Source: a virus. From it: a DNA stretch of 35,592 bases. The stretch covers positions 1 through 35,592 of IMG/VR virus record IMGVR_UViG_3300030329_004172, one strand, 5' to 3'. Of this stretch, positions 24,623-34,480 are shown one piece after another (the stretch's first letter is position 1; each line of letters begins with the position of its first letter). A model generated the notes under the pieces. The model was not told where the DNA came from. It saw only the letters and a list, made by a program, of their open reading frames with translations, and did not search any database. The translations under genes and the position numbers were made by a program.

Positions 24623-26392
24623 ATGGCAATAACAATAGCAGGAAAAGCAGATAACACATTAGTAAAAATGTCGGCATTAGCCGAAATGGCAGATAAACCA
24701 GCTGACACTTCAGCGGTATCAGATGCCTTGTTAGAATCATACGGTCAGTTTATGATCGGTATGGGTAAAGTATATGATAACGAAATGGCTAAGTTGGAAG
24801 CTGAAAAAAAACCACTAGAAGATGTTTTCGGTAAAGTTATATCAGAAGTTAGTAACGGAACTTATACTAACGAAGAAATAACACAAGTACAAGGTTACAT
24901 AGATCAACTTAGAGAACAATATAAAGCTATACCTAGAGGTAAAAAAGGTGAAACACAGCGCCAACAATTACAAGCTCGTATAAATAAATTTTACAACAGC
25001 TACGAAGCTGGTGGTGGTGAAAACTTAACTTACGCTAAATTGATAGATAATGGCGAGTATGATGCAAACAATATGGAAGGCTTTATAAAAGGCAGAAGAA
25101 TAAGCAACGCCGAGTCTATGGAAATATTTAACAAGCTTGGTAGTAAAGATTATCAATTAAGTTTTGAAAACGACGAAAAAAATTATAGAATAAAGTTGAA
25201 AACCGGCGAAACGATAAATGTAGCACAAAGCGAGCTTAGTGGTATATTTGCCACAGATCAACCAGATGCTGAAGGCAACTACGACACCGTTGATGCTTTT
25301 TACAAAACATTAGGTCAAGCTGAAGGTTCTGTTTGGGACGCCACCGAAGCCAGTAATAACATACAAAAGAAAGTTTTTACAACAGATGGCGCTTTTGCTT
25401 ATATAATAAAAAGAGCGCAAGGTTCAGCGACTATGTCTTTTCATGAAGCTTTACACAAAGAACAAGGCTTTATGACAGCTGAAATGTTTAAAACTTTAGG
25501 CGAAATAGATCCTAAGCTTTTAGAAAAATACGATACAGATGGTGATGGAGATTTAGATGCCGGTGATTTTCAAAATCCAGAAAATTACAAAAAGCTAATT
25601 AGCATTTTAACAAACACTAAAGATCCTGATTTTAACAGAAAATGGGCTTATAAGTTTGCTGCAGACTGGCACGCTGGTAAAATGAAAGACTCTTTTGACG
25701 CTGGTGAAAAAATGAGGAAAAAAGGCGGCGGCGGTGGCGGCGGTGGTACTACCACTTACCCTTGGGGAGCTAATAAAGGGCAGTCTAGACCTATTGAGAA
25801 TATACTATCATGGTATCAAGGCGATATGGATTTAAATACTCTTAATAAATCTTTAGGAGGAGATGAGATAATTTATGATGAAGATACTGAAGAGTGGATA
25901 TATTACGATCTTTCTTCTGGAAATGAAATTCCTATATCTACAGGACCTGGCGTAGATGGTGAGCCGATATTAAATATTATATCAAAACTTTGGAAAAACA
26001 ATAGTACAGCTTATGGTAACAAGATGGTTGACTTTGATTGGGACGCTTTAGAATTTAACGCTGAAATAGCAGGTGCTGGTGATGATCAAAATAAAAATAA
26101 AAAAACAAGCGAAGGCCCAACTCTAAAAGCTTTAATGTTGAAACAAGGAGATTATCAGTTTTTAAGCAACAATGATCGTAGAAAACAATTGAAAGATTTT
26201 ATAAATAATACATATGATTTTGGAGATAAAAAAGTTAGGGTTGCTATGGGGCTAAGGGCATCTCCAGGACAAAATGTTCAAATTATAACTAAATTTGCAG
26301 GAGGAGGACAAGAAAGAACAAAGTTTACGTTTACGCAAAAAGGATTTGCAGATCTACGTAAATATTTAAAAGATTTACAAGAAAATAAATAA
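24623..26392 (+). CDS. Internal virion protein candidate with EF-hand loop
   Basis: A 589-residue mostly helical, hydrophilic protein two bases after the gene upstream. Early helices hold SDALLESYGQFMIGMGKVYD and NEMAKLEAEKKPLEDVFGKV. At residues 304-315 a canonical EF-hand loop reads DTDGDGDLDAGD, with D at positions 1, 3, 5 and 12 of the loop, so calcium binding is plausible. An eight-Gly run (368-375) separates the two halves and probably acts as a hinge. The C-terminal half has FDWDALEFNAEIAGAG and RKQLKDFINNTYDFG. It lies between two ejection-type genes, so I infer an internal virion or tail-channel component. No overall family is recognised. Confidence 0.6.
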   Translation: MAITIAGKADNTLVKMSALAEMADKPADTSAVSDALLESYGQFMIGMGKVYDNEMAKLEAEKKPLEDVFGKVISEVSNGTYTNEEITQVQGYIDQLREQYKAIPRGKKGETQRQQLQARINKFYNSYEAGGGENLTYAKLIDNGEYDANNMEGFIKGRRISNAESMEIFNKLGSKDYQLSFENDEKNYRIKLKTGETINVAQSELSGIFATDQPDAEGNYDTVDAFYKTLGQAEGSVWDATEASNNIQKKVFTTDGAFAYIIKRAQGSATMSFHEALHKEQGFMTAEMFKTLGEIDPKLLEKYDTDGDGDLDAGDFQNPENYKKLISILTNTKDPDFNRKWAYKFAADWHAGKMKDSFDAGEKMRKKGGGGGGGGTTTYPWGANKGQSRPIENILSWYQGDMDLNTLNKSLGGDEIIYDEDTEEWIYYDLSSGNEIPISTGPGVDGEPILNIISKLWKNNSTAYGNKMVDFDWDALEFNAEIAGAGDDQNKNKKTSEGPTLKALMLKQGDYQFLSNNDRRKQLKDFINNTYDFGDKKVRVAMGLRASPGQNVQIITKFAGGGQERTKFTFTQKGFADLRKYLKDLQENK

Positions 26393-26395
26393 AAA

Positions 26396-29300
26396 ATGGC
26401 TGACAGAAAAAGATATAAATCGTTTAAAGATGCACCTGATTTTGACACAGACTCTTCTTTAGGTTTGTTTGCAAGAAACAGAAACACTAAAGAACAAGAA
26501 GAAAATAAAACAGGTTTAGATAAAATATTCAATATAGGTAGAGAATATTTAGATGCTGTAGTCGGTGGTTGGAAGACTGGTAGGGTAACAGAAGAGTATT
26601 TAGAAGTTTTTAAAGGTGATTTTAGTGACGAAACTATAGGCGCTATGATTAAAGCTGGAGACGAGTTAAACGCGTTGCCTCAAAGCGAAAGAATGATGGA
26701 CTTTCTTGAAAGAGCCAAAGACAAAAGTTTTTTTGGCGCTTTAATAGAACTAGCTAAAAAAGACGGGGCTTTGATAGCTTCACAAGTAGCTTTACAATCT
26801 ATGTCTATGATGGCTGGTGCTGTTTACGATAGTGGTGTAGATTTATCTCAAGGTAAAACACCTGACATTTTTGGTTATATGGCAGCGGGAGCTGGTATAG
26901 GTGCTGGAACTGGAGCTGGTGTTGGTACTTTTGTTCTTCCTGGTATTGGAACAGCGTTTGGTGCTGTCACTGGTGGTGCTGGCGGTGCTTTAGGCGGTAT
27001 TTCCACTGGATTAGAAAATGGTTTAACTTTTGTAGAATTGCTTAAAGAAGAGTTAGCAGCTATAGATCAAGACATGACAGAAGAAAACGCTAAAAACTGG
27101 TTGCAAGACAAAGAAAATTATAAAAAAATAAAAAACAAAGCTTTAAAAAGAGGTTTGACTATTGGGGCTGTTGATATGTTTACCGGTATAGCTTCAGGTG
27201 GTGCGGCTAAAGCTATAACGGGTACAGGTACACAAATAGGTAAAAAGTTAACCGATCTACCTATAAAAACACAAAGATTAGCTCAACTAGGAACTGGTGC
27301 TGTCGTAGAGGGTGCTGGTGGTGGTGTTGGTGAATTTTTAGGACAAAAAGCAGCAGGTCAAGAAATAAACACCGCTGATATAATATTAGAAGCTTTTGCT
27401 GAAACGCCTGGCGCGGCTATAACAACACTACCGGCTATGTTCAGTAAAACACCAGAGTATTTTATAACAGAAAATGGTAAAAAAATAAAATACACTAAAA
27501 AACAATTTTTAAACGCTATAGATGGTTTAGACGATAGCGCTTTAGCTACATTGGGTATTGATATAAAAAATGATGATAATTTTAAAGCTCAGTTGTATGA
27601 CAGAATGAACTCTTCTTTTTTAAGAACACAAATAGATCCTAGAGTAAAAGACGAAAAAACAATAAACAAAATAATAGAGTTAGAAAAAGAAGCTCAAAAG
27701 TTATACGGTAACAAAACCGTATCAGGTAAAGAAAGATTAAAAGAAGTAAAAGCAGAAATAAAAGAGTTAACGCAAACAGACGCTAAAATGACCGCGGCTG
27801 ATAGAGCTAAAGTTAAAGAAGCTGAAGAAATAAAAAGAACTAGAGAGCAATTAAATATATCAGAAAGCATAGAGTTTGCTGAAACTCAAGGCGAAAGAAT
27901 AGGTAAATCAGTTTTAGTTGTTGAAGACAACGAATCAGCACAAGACGTTTACAATCAATTAATACAAGCTGCTCCAGATCAATTTAAAGCGAAAGACATT
28001 ACTGGTCAAGACGGTTTTATAGTTGGTGACGTTATTGTTATAAACAAAGATATAGCTGGTAAAAGTGGCGCTATAAGTGTTGGATCTCACGAGTTGTTAC
28101 ATGGCGTGTTAGCTAAACATTTAGAACAAATAGGCACAGAAGGTGCTAGGGCTCTTATAAAAGATTTTAGAAAAGTACTAAGTAAAAAACAAGAACAAGC
28201 AGTTTTACAAAGATTAGAAGATAATTATGTTTTTTTAAGAGACAAGAAAGGTGAATTTATATTAGATGAAAAAGGCAACAAAATAAAAGACGCTGATTTT
28301 GATATAGAAACAACAGACGAGTGGTTTACAGCTTTCTCTGATGCTATAGAAAAAGGCGAAATAACTTTTGATGAAGGCATTTTTAGTAAAATTAAAAATA
28401 CAATACATGAAATATTAAGAAAATTTAATTATTTAAAAGAGTTTGAAACTGGTAGAGGCGCTTACAACTTTTTAAAAGAATATAGTAAAAATATAGAAGC
28501 CGGTAAGTTAGGTAAAAGAGCTATGGCTTTAGCTGGTGAAGGTGTAGCTGTAGAAGGTATAAAAGCGTCTAAGTCTAGTGCTGATAGAGTAAATAAACTT
28601 TACGACGACAGAGGCGTAGAAGCTGCTGGAGATATATCTGTAGAATATAGAGGTATGGCTGAAAACATATTTAACAGAGCTGTTGATATGGCTGAAGGTG
28701 ATATAAAACAAAACTTAAAAGACAACAAAGAAGATATAATAGCTGGTATACTTTACGATCCTGGCACTGAAACTAGAAAAGGTAGAACTGTTTTAGGTTT
28801 GGTAAAAGATTACCCTGCTTACGTTAAAAAACAACAAGAGGCTGGTAAACCAGTAGCACCGTTAGCAGGTTTTATAAACAACATGTTACCAGACAGAGCT
28901 AAGGAAATTTTTAAACCTTACGGTGTAGACATGGCTGTAACTAAGTCTATAACGGATGAAAAAGTAGCTAGAGAGGTAGCTAAAAAAGAAGCCAAAGAAG
29001 ACATAGAAACAAAAATAGATACAAAAGAAAAAGGCCCAAGAGAATTAAAAAGTTTAGACGATGTTAATTTAAACGATGAAGGTGTAATAGCTGAAGAAAT
29101 TTTAAATAAAGTTAACGAACTAGTACAAACAAATCCTAAAAATTTAAAACAACAGTTATTGGCTTTAGTTGAAAAAGAATTTACCAACGCTATTAAAACG
29201 CAAATGGGTGGAATAAGTAAAGTTAAAGGCGAGGTGGTTGTTAGTGAAGAATATAAGGCTTTTCACGCTTTAGAGTTTGACAATATAGTAAAAGCTTTAC

Positions 29301-32300
29301 CTATTAGCGTTATTAAAAAAAATTATAACAATTTATTTGAAATAAAAAAGTTAGCTAGAGAAAAAGATAAAAGAGTAGATCCTGTAACTGGTAAAGTAAC
29401 TTACCCAGGTAAAGGTATATATCAAGTTGATCCAGTTAAAAAATCAGTGTTTGGTAAACACTTTTTAATAGGTGGTTATACAACTTTATTAGCAAGACAA
29501 AAAAAGTTAGCAGAGCACATGGCTACAGCTAAAGCAAAAGCAGCTGTAGACAATTACATAGAAGAAAACTCTAACGACATAAACGCTGTTGTTAGATCAC
29601 AATTAGAACAAGCTTTAGAAATTTTAGATAAACAAAAAGGTGAAAACAGAAGTTTTGACAATATTAAGTTTCACAAATCTATAATGAAAGAAACAATAAG
29701 TTTGTTTAATACTGGTAAATACGGCACAATGGGTAACGCCTTAGAACAAGCTTTAATGAACCATATAAAAAGATACAACATACCTGGTTTAAGATTTACT
29801 GTAGAAGAAACAGGAGAAAAAGGCGGTATGGCTGACTTGGTTTTTGACTTTGGTAACGTGCGTTATAACGTTGAAGTAAAAATGACCGACAAGGTTCCTA
29901 TGGGTAGTACTTCGGTTAATAAATATGATGTAAATAAAGACTTGAGTTTTGATTTATCTAAATCAGATAATGAGCTTTTAAATGTTGTAGCAGAAAAGTT
30001 AATGAAAAAAGCTAAAAAGCAAATTAAAGCTTACGTAGAAAGAGCTAATGAATTAATAGAAGAATATAACCAAGAGTACAACGACAATTATAAACCAATT
30101 GGCGAAATTGGTCCTGATATGGTAAAGAAAAAAGCAGTTATGCCAGAACCCGTGTACGATCAGTTAAAAAACGAGGGGTATGGTGCGGCTATAAACAGAG
30201 TTTTTGAAACAGGTGATGAAAAAATAGTTGTTAAGCACTATGCACTTAAACAAGCTATTATTGACGGTAAAAAACAACTAGCTCCAGTAAGACAAATAGA
30301 AATATTAGGGCAGTTTTTTAGATTATCAGACGAAAGCCCTTTTGACTCTATAGTTCCACTTTTAAAAGGTAAAACAAAGTCAAGATTAAGAGTTGATAAA
30401 CTTTCTAGACAGATAAAAAAAGACGGTAAAAAGTTAAAGTTTAAAAACAAAAATGGTCATGGTGAAGTTCCTTTTAAACTAAGAATAACGCATACTTTTA
30501 CAGAAGTAACAAACAGTTCTCCTTATTCGTTAAGTAGAAAAGAAGATTTACTAGCAATTTTACCTAAGTATTCTAGAACAACACCTGGTTACTCAAAAGG
30601 TTTAAACTTGTTATCAAAAGCCGCGGTTAACAGTAGAAACACGGTTAAATATAGTAAGTCAAGAGGTATGAGTACTTTTGATTTTGACGAGACACTTATA
30701 ATAAAAGGTAAAAACTTTGTTACAGCTACAGATCCTGCAAGTGGTAATACTATAAGGGTTAGCTCAGAGCAGTGGCCTACTAAAGGCACAGAGCTAGCAC
30801 AACAAGGTTATGAATTTGATTTTACAGACTTTGTAAATGTAAGAGGTGGTATTGATGGTCCTTTGTTACAAAAAATGAAAAACCAAATAAAAAAGTTTGG
30901 ACCTAAAGATGTTTTTGTTTTAACTGCTAGGCCAGCTAAAAGTGACACAGCGATACACGGTTGGTTAAAAACAAAAGGTATAAACATACCTATAGAAAAT
31001 ATAGTTGGCTTAGGTAATAGTACTGGTGAAGCTAAAGCCACATGGATGTTACAAAAGTTTACAGAAGGTTATAATGACATGTATTTTGTTGATGACGCTT
31101 TATCTAACGTTAAGGCTGTTAAAAACGTTTTAGATCAACTAGATATAAAATCAGATGTTCAACAAGCTAAAATCAAGTTTAGTAAAACAATAAACTCTGA
31201 CTTTAACAGTATATTAGAAGAAGTTAAAGGTGTACCTAAAGATGAAATAATAGACAGAGTTACAGCTAAAAAAATGGGAGCTAAAAAAGGTAGATTTAAT
31301 ATATTTGTACCGCCTTCTAACGAAGATTTAAATGGCATATTATATATGTTTATGGGTAAAGGTAAAAGAGGTGAACAACATAAACAGTTTTTTAAAAAAG
31401 CATTAGGTGATCCTTTAAATAAAGCTTATAGAGAGTTTTACAACGCTAGACAAGCTATAGCTAACGATTTTAAAGCGTTAAAGAAAAGAATACCAAATGT
31501 ACGTAAACAGCTTGCAGCTAAAGTACCAAACACTAATTTTGATGTTTCTGACGCTATAAGAGTTTATTTATGGGACAAATTTGGTTTTGATATACCAGGT
31601 ATATCAGAGGCTAATCAAAAAAAGTTAGTTAACTTTGTAAACGATAATAGTGATGTTAAAGATTTTGCCGAAACATTAAGCGTTATTTCTAAAGTTGAAG
31701 AAGGCTACGTTACGCCTAGTGAACACTGGATAACTGAGTCAATACAAGAAGATCTAATAAAAGCTACAGATAAAGTACGTAGATTAGATTTTTTTGAAGA
31801 ATTTTTAACTAACGCAGATATAATATTTTCTGAAGAAAATTTAAATAAAATAGAAGCTATATACGGAACTACCACAAGAGATGCTATATCGGACATGATG
31901 TATAGGATTAAAAACGGTACTAATAGAAGTTTTGGTAGCAATAAGTTCGTAAACGAATTTATGAACTGGATAAACGGCTCTATTGGCGCAACTATGTTTG
32001 TTAACGTTAGATCTTCCGTGTTACAGACTTTGTCTACTTATAACTTTATAAATTGGACAGACAACAATCCGTTTAAAGCGGCTAAGGCTTTTGCTGATCA
32101 ACCTCAATTTTGGAAAGATTTTGCAATGCTGTTTAACTCTAACATGTTAAAACAAAGAAGAAAAGGTTTAAAGTCTGACATTAACGCTTCAGAAATAGCT
32201 TCTTTTGTTAGAAAGTCAGATCGCCCTGTAAGAGCTGCTATAAATTGGTTACTAAGTAAAGGTTTTTTACCTACACAAATTGCAGATAGTTTTGCTATTG

Positions 32301-33241
32301 CTGCTGGTGGTGCCACAATGTTTAGAAATAGAGTTAACACTTACGTGAAACAAGGTTTTTCGGTCAAAGAAGCTGAAAATAAAGCTTTTTTAGATTTTGC
32401 TGAAATCGCAGAAGAAACACAACAGTCTGCAAGACCAGATAAAATATCACAACAACAAGCATCTGTATTAGGTAGATTAATACTGGCTTTTCAAAATACA
32501 CCTATACAGTATATGAGGTTAACTAAAAAAGCTATGTTAGACTTAGTTAATCGTAGAGGCGATGCTAGAACTAACATATCTAAAATAATTTATTACACCT
32601 TTGTTCAAAACGCTATATTCTACAGTATGCAGTCAGCTTTATTCGCTTTAGCTTTTGGTGACGATGATGATGAAAAAGATGAGTTTTTTAAAAAGAAAAA
32701 ACAAAGAGTGGCTAACGGTATGATGGATACTATATTAAGAGGTATGGGTATTGGTGGTGCTGTTGTGTCTACAATAAAAAATATGGCTATAGAGTTTGCT
32801 GAGCAAAGAGGTAAAAAGTATAATAGAGATGAAGGTGCTTTAATAATAGAAGCTTTAAATTTATCTCCGCCTATTGGTATAAAAGCTAGAAAAATAGATG
32901 ACTTTCAAAAAGGTTTTTTTTGGAACGAAGATGTTATGAAAGAAATGGAGTTGTTTAACTTAGAAAATCCTATTTGGGACGCTACTAGTAGTTTGGTTCA
33001 AGCAACAACTAATGTGCCTTTAAACAGGTTGTACAAAAAAGCATCTAACATAAGTGAGGCTTTAAACGCTGAAAACGAAACGTGGCAAAGAGTAGCTTTA
33101 GCTTTAGGTTGGAGTAAGTGGAATCTTGGTATAAAAAGTGACGAAGTTGATAAAGTTAAAGAACAAATAAAAAAAGAAAGACAAAGTGGAACGACTAACG
33201 CTAGAGAAACATTTAAAAGAACAAGAAAAAAAGGATTTTAA
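26396..33241 (+). CDS. Polyvalent ejected protein: zincin, PD-(D/E)XK-like and HAD domains
   Basis: A 2281-residue protein, three bases after the EF-hand gene. A Gly-rich hydrophobic region (about 161-209) could insert in a membrane. A zinc metallopeptidase motif HELLH (H565, E566, H569) is followed by E642 in TTDEWFTAFSDA, a candidate third ligand. A PD-(D/E)XK-type nuclease motif follows: D1147 in GGMADLVFDFG and E1160-x-K1162 in YNVEVKM. A complete HAD phosphatase set then appears: D1429-F-D1431 in STFDFDETL, T1510 in LTARP, K1547 in GEAKA, D1566/D1567 in YFVDDAL. The remaining 700 residues are helical with apolar stretches (LGRLILAFQNTPIQYMRLT; IIYYTFVQNAIFYSM). This matches the 'polyvalent protein' class of phage-injected multidomain proteins (Iyer and colleagues). 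It probably enters the cell with the DNA. Activities are inferred from motifs. Confidence 0.75.
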   Translation: MADRKRYKSFKDAPDFDTDSSLGLFARNRNTKEQEENKTGLDKIFNIGREYLDAVVGGWKTGRVTEEYLEVFKGDFSDETIGAMIKAGDELNALPQSERMMDFLERAKDKSFFGALIELAKKDGALIASQVALQSMSMMAGAVYDSGVDLSQGKTPDIFGYMAAGAGIGAGTGAGVGTFVLPGIGTAFGAVTGGAGGALGGISTGLENGLTFVELLKEELAAIDQDMTEENAKNWLQDKENYKKIKNKALKRGLTIGAVDMFTGIASGGAAKAITGTGTQIGKKLTDLPIKTQRLAQLGTGAVVEGAGGGVGEFLGQKAAGQEINTADIILEAFAETPGAAITTLPAMFSKTPEYFITENGKKIKYTKKQFLNAIDGLDDSALATLGIDIKNDDNFKAQLYDRMNSSFLRTQIDPRVKDEKTINKIIELEKEAQKLYGNKTVSGKERLKEVKAEIKELTQTDAKMTAADRAKVKEAEEIKRTREQLNISESIEFAETQGERIGKSVLVVEDNESAQDVYNQLIQAAPDQFKAKDITGQDGFIVGDVIVINKDIAGKSGAISVGSHELLHGVLAKHLEQIGTEGARALIKDFRKVLSKKQEQAVLQRLEDNYVFLRDKKGEFILDEKGNKIKDADFDIETTDEWFTAFSDAIEKGEITFDEGIFSKIKNTIHEILRKFNYLKEFETGRGAYNFLKEYSKNIEAGKLGKRAMALAGEGVAVEGIKASKSSADRVNKLYDDRGVEAAGDISVEYRGMAENIFNRAVDMAEGDIKQNLKDNKEDIIAGILYDPGTETRKGRTVLGLVKDYPAYVKKQQEAGKPVAPLAGFINNMLPDRAKEIFKPYGVDMAVTKSITDEKVAREVAKKEAKEDIETKIDTKEKGPRELKSLDDVNLNDEGVIAEEILNKVNELVQTNPKNLKQQLLALVEKEFTNAIKTQMGGISKVKGEVVVSEEYKAFHALEFDNIVKALPISVIKKNYNNLFEIKKLAREKDKRVDPVTGKVTYPGKGIYQVDPVKKSVFGKHFLIGGYTTLLARQKKLAEHMATAKAKAAVDNYIEENSNDINAVVRSQLEQALEILDKQKGENRSFDNIKFHKSIMKETISLFNTGKYGTMGNALEQALMNHIKRYNIPGLRFTVEETGEKGGMADLVFDFGNVRYNVEVKMTDKVPMGSTSVNKYDVNKDLSFDLSKSDNELLNVVAEKLMKKAKKQIKAYVERANELIEEYNQEYNDNYKPIGEIGPDMVKKKAVMPEPVYDQLKNEGYGAAINRVFETGDEKIVVKHYALKQAIIDGKKQLAPVRQIEILGQFFRLSDESPFDSIVPLLKGKTKSRLRVDKLSRQIKKDGKKLKFKNKNGHGEVPFKLRITHTFTEVTNSSPYSLSRKEDLLAILPKYSRTTPGYSKGLNLLSKAAVNSRNTVKYSKSRGMSTFDFDETLIIKGKNFVTATDPASGNTIRVSSEQWPTKGTELAQQGYEFDFTDFVNVRGGIDGPLLQKMKNQIKKFGPKDVFVLTARPAKSDTAIHGWLKTKGINIPIENIVGLGNSTGEAKATWMLQKFTEGYNDMYFVDDALSNVKAVKNVLDQLDIKSDVQQAKIKFSKTINSDFNSILEEVKGVPKDEIIDRVTAKKMGAKKGRFNIFVPPSNEDLNGILYMFMGKGKRGEQHKQFFKKALGDPLNKAYREFYNARQAIANDFKALKKRIPNVRKQLAAKVPNTNFDVSDAIRVYLWDKFGFDIPGISEANQKKLVNFVNDNSDVKDFAETLSVISKVEEGYVTPSEHWITESIQEDLIKATDKVRRLDFFEEFLTNADIIFSEENLNKIEAIYGTTTRDAISDMMYRIKNGTNRSFGSNKFVNEFMNWINGSIGATMFVNVRSSVLQTLSTYNFINWTDNNPFKAAKAFADQPQFWKDFAMLFNSNMLKQRRKGLKSDINASEIASFVRKSDRPVRAAINWLLSKGFLPTQIADSFAIAAGGATMFRNRVNTYVKQGFSVKEAENKAFLDFAEIAEETQQSARPDKISQQQASVLGRLILAFQNTPIQYMRLTKKAMLDLVNRRGDARTNISKIIYYTFVQNAIFYSMQSALFALAFGDDDDEKDEFFKKKKQRVANGMMDTILRGMGIGGAVVSTIKNMAIEFAEQRGKKYNRDEGALIIEALNLSPPIGIKARKIDDFQKGFFWNEDVMKEMELFNLENPIWDATSSLVQATTNVPLNRLYKKASNISEALNAENETWQRVALALGWSKWNLGIKSDEVDKVKEQIKKERQSGTTNARETFKRTRKKGF

Positions 33242-33243
33242 TT

Positions 33244-34278
33244 ATGAAAAAACTATTAATACTATTTTTACTATTATCTAACTTGGCACACTGCCAAGAC
33301 TTTTTAAAGAAAACATTTAAGTTTTCTACATTTTACGTAGCAGCTAATGGTGGTACGTCTATATCAGATGTAGATATATTTTCTGTTACTGATGGCTTAC
33401 AAACACAAACTATAAAAACGCCTTTTGATTACAACTTTACTTTTGGTGTTAGAAAAATAGCTAGGTTTGGTTATGAAAACAGAGCTAACACGTTTTACGA
33501 TGGTACTGAGTCTTCTTTTTCTGATGCAGCTACTATAGGTAAAGTAAAGGGTTTTGAATTTTTATTTGAAGCTGATATAAAAAGGCAAGAAGGTGTAGAT
33601 TATTTAGATCAAAACCACTTTTTAAGGTACGTAGCGCCTAAATGGATATTTAAAACAGAGTACGTACAAGACGGTTTTGCTGATATAGAGTATTTTGAAG
33701 CTTCACAAAGATACAGACATAAAATAAATAATAAACTTTCGCTTAATGCTGGTGTACTAGAACGTTTCGCAGAGCCTTATGGTTATGATCCGTTAGAAGC
33801 TTGGACGCTAGCTACAGGTGATATACATTACACTTACTTAGCGATACAAGAAGGTTACAACATAGATGTGTACAATAGTATATATACAAACCCTGGTGGT
33901 GAAGTGGTGGCTACAAATGTAGAAGTTTGGGAAGCTGTAGCGGTACCAAACATGTTGTCTGATTACGTTGAGCGTAAAAAAGATGAATTACCTGTACAAT
34001 GGAATTATTCGCTAGTATTAGGCTTTGATTATTATCATTACACTAAAAGCTTTTGGTTACACGGTTGGGGTAATTTACTACCTTATCATTATGATTTAGG
34101 AAACGAATATTCTTATCATAATTACGTAGGTGATCAATGGTATGACTACTCAGGTGGTTTAATCTTTGGATATAAAATAAATAAAAACTTGGGTATATTT
34201 GCAGAAGGTAAATATAATAAATATTGGAATAGAGAGTGGTACGACTTTAAGTGTGGAGTAAATTATGTAATCTTCTAA
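33244..34278 (+). CDS. Outer-membrane beta-barrel-like protein with signal peptide
   Basis: A 344-residue protein with a clear Sec signal (MKKLLILFLLLSNLAHCQ, cut probably after Q18). The -1 residue before Cys is His, so a lipobox is not satisfied. The mature part alternates polar and apolar residues with many aromatic ones (FKFSTFYVAANGG; FDYNFTFGVRKIARFGYEN; FEFLFEADIKRQ; YSLVLGFDYYHYTKSFWLHG) and ends in GVNYVIF. A terminal aromatic residue is the usual barrel-assembly signal of outer-membrane proteins. A phage gene for an envelope barrel could block superinfection or alter host uptake. It starts two bases after the polyvalent gene. No family name can be given; barrel topology is inferred by eye. 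Confidence 0.6.
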   Translation: MKKLLILFLLLSNLAHCQDFLKKTFKFSTFYVAANGGTSISDVDIFSVTDGLQTQTIKTPFDYNFTFGVRKIARFGYENRANTFYDGTESSFSDAATIGKVKGFEFLFEADIKRQEGVDYLDQNHFLRYVAPKWIFKTEYVQDGFADIEYFEASQRYRHKINNKLSLNAGVLERFAEPYGYDPLEAWTLATGDIHYTYLAIQEGYNIDVYNSIYTNPGGEVVATNVEVWEAVAVPNMLSDYVERKKDELPVQWNYSLVLGFDYYHYTKSFWLHGWGNLLPYHYDLGNEYSYHNYVGDQWYDYSGGLIFGYKINKNLGIFAEGKYNKYWNREWYDFKCGVNYVIF

Positions 34279-34304
34279 AGTATAACCCCTTAAATAATAA
34301 AATT

Positions 34305-34475
34305 ATGAACTTTATAAATTCGTGGCAAAAAGGAAACAAAAAAGCTAAATATGAAATATGTATAAGATTAGGCAGAATAACCGTGTTTGAAGTAAACTTC
34401 TGCGCATGTGCTTGTGATGAAACTTCTTGTGCTAAATTTAGACTTATGTTACTTAACTTTGGATTTGAAATATAA
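34305..34475 (+). CDS. Cys-rich microprotein, unknown function
   Basis: A 56-residue protein from the ATG at 34305, preceded by AATAATAAAATT, the leader form shared with other genes here. The upstream in-frame ATG at 34251 lies inside the barrel gene and is less likely. The sequence is basic at the start (MNFINSWQKGNKKAKYEICI) and carries a dense Cys cluster, CACACDETSC, then a hydrophobic end FRLMLLNFGFEI. The cluster could bind a metal, or could simply be a short structural motif. No signal peptide and no known relative is recognised. Its start site and the short spacing to the next gene (five bases) are the main support. Confidence 0.5.
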   Translation: MNFINSWQKGNKKAKYEICIRLGRITVFEVNFCACACDETSCAKFRLMLLNFGFEI

Positions 34476-34480
34476 TAAAA

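Noticed and set aside
33244-33300. Lipoprotein signal in the barrel-like protein (Cys at 17)
   Set aside because: The residue before Cys is His, which does not suit a lipobox, so an ordinary signal peptide is preferred.
34251-34304. Earlier ATG for the Cys-rich microprotein
   Set aside because: It lies within the end of the barrel gene, and 34305 has the recurrent AAAATT leader.
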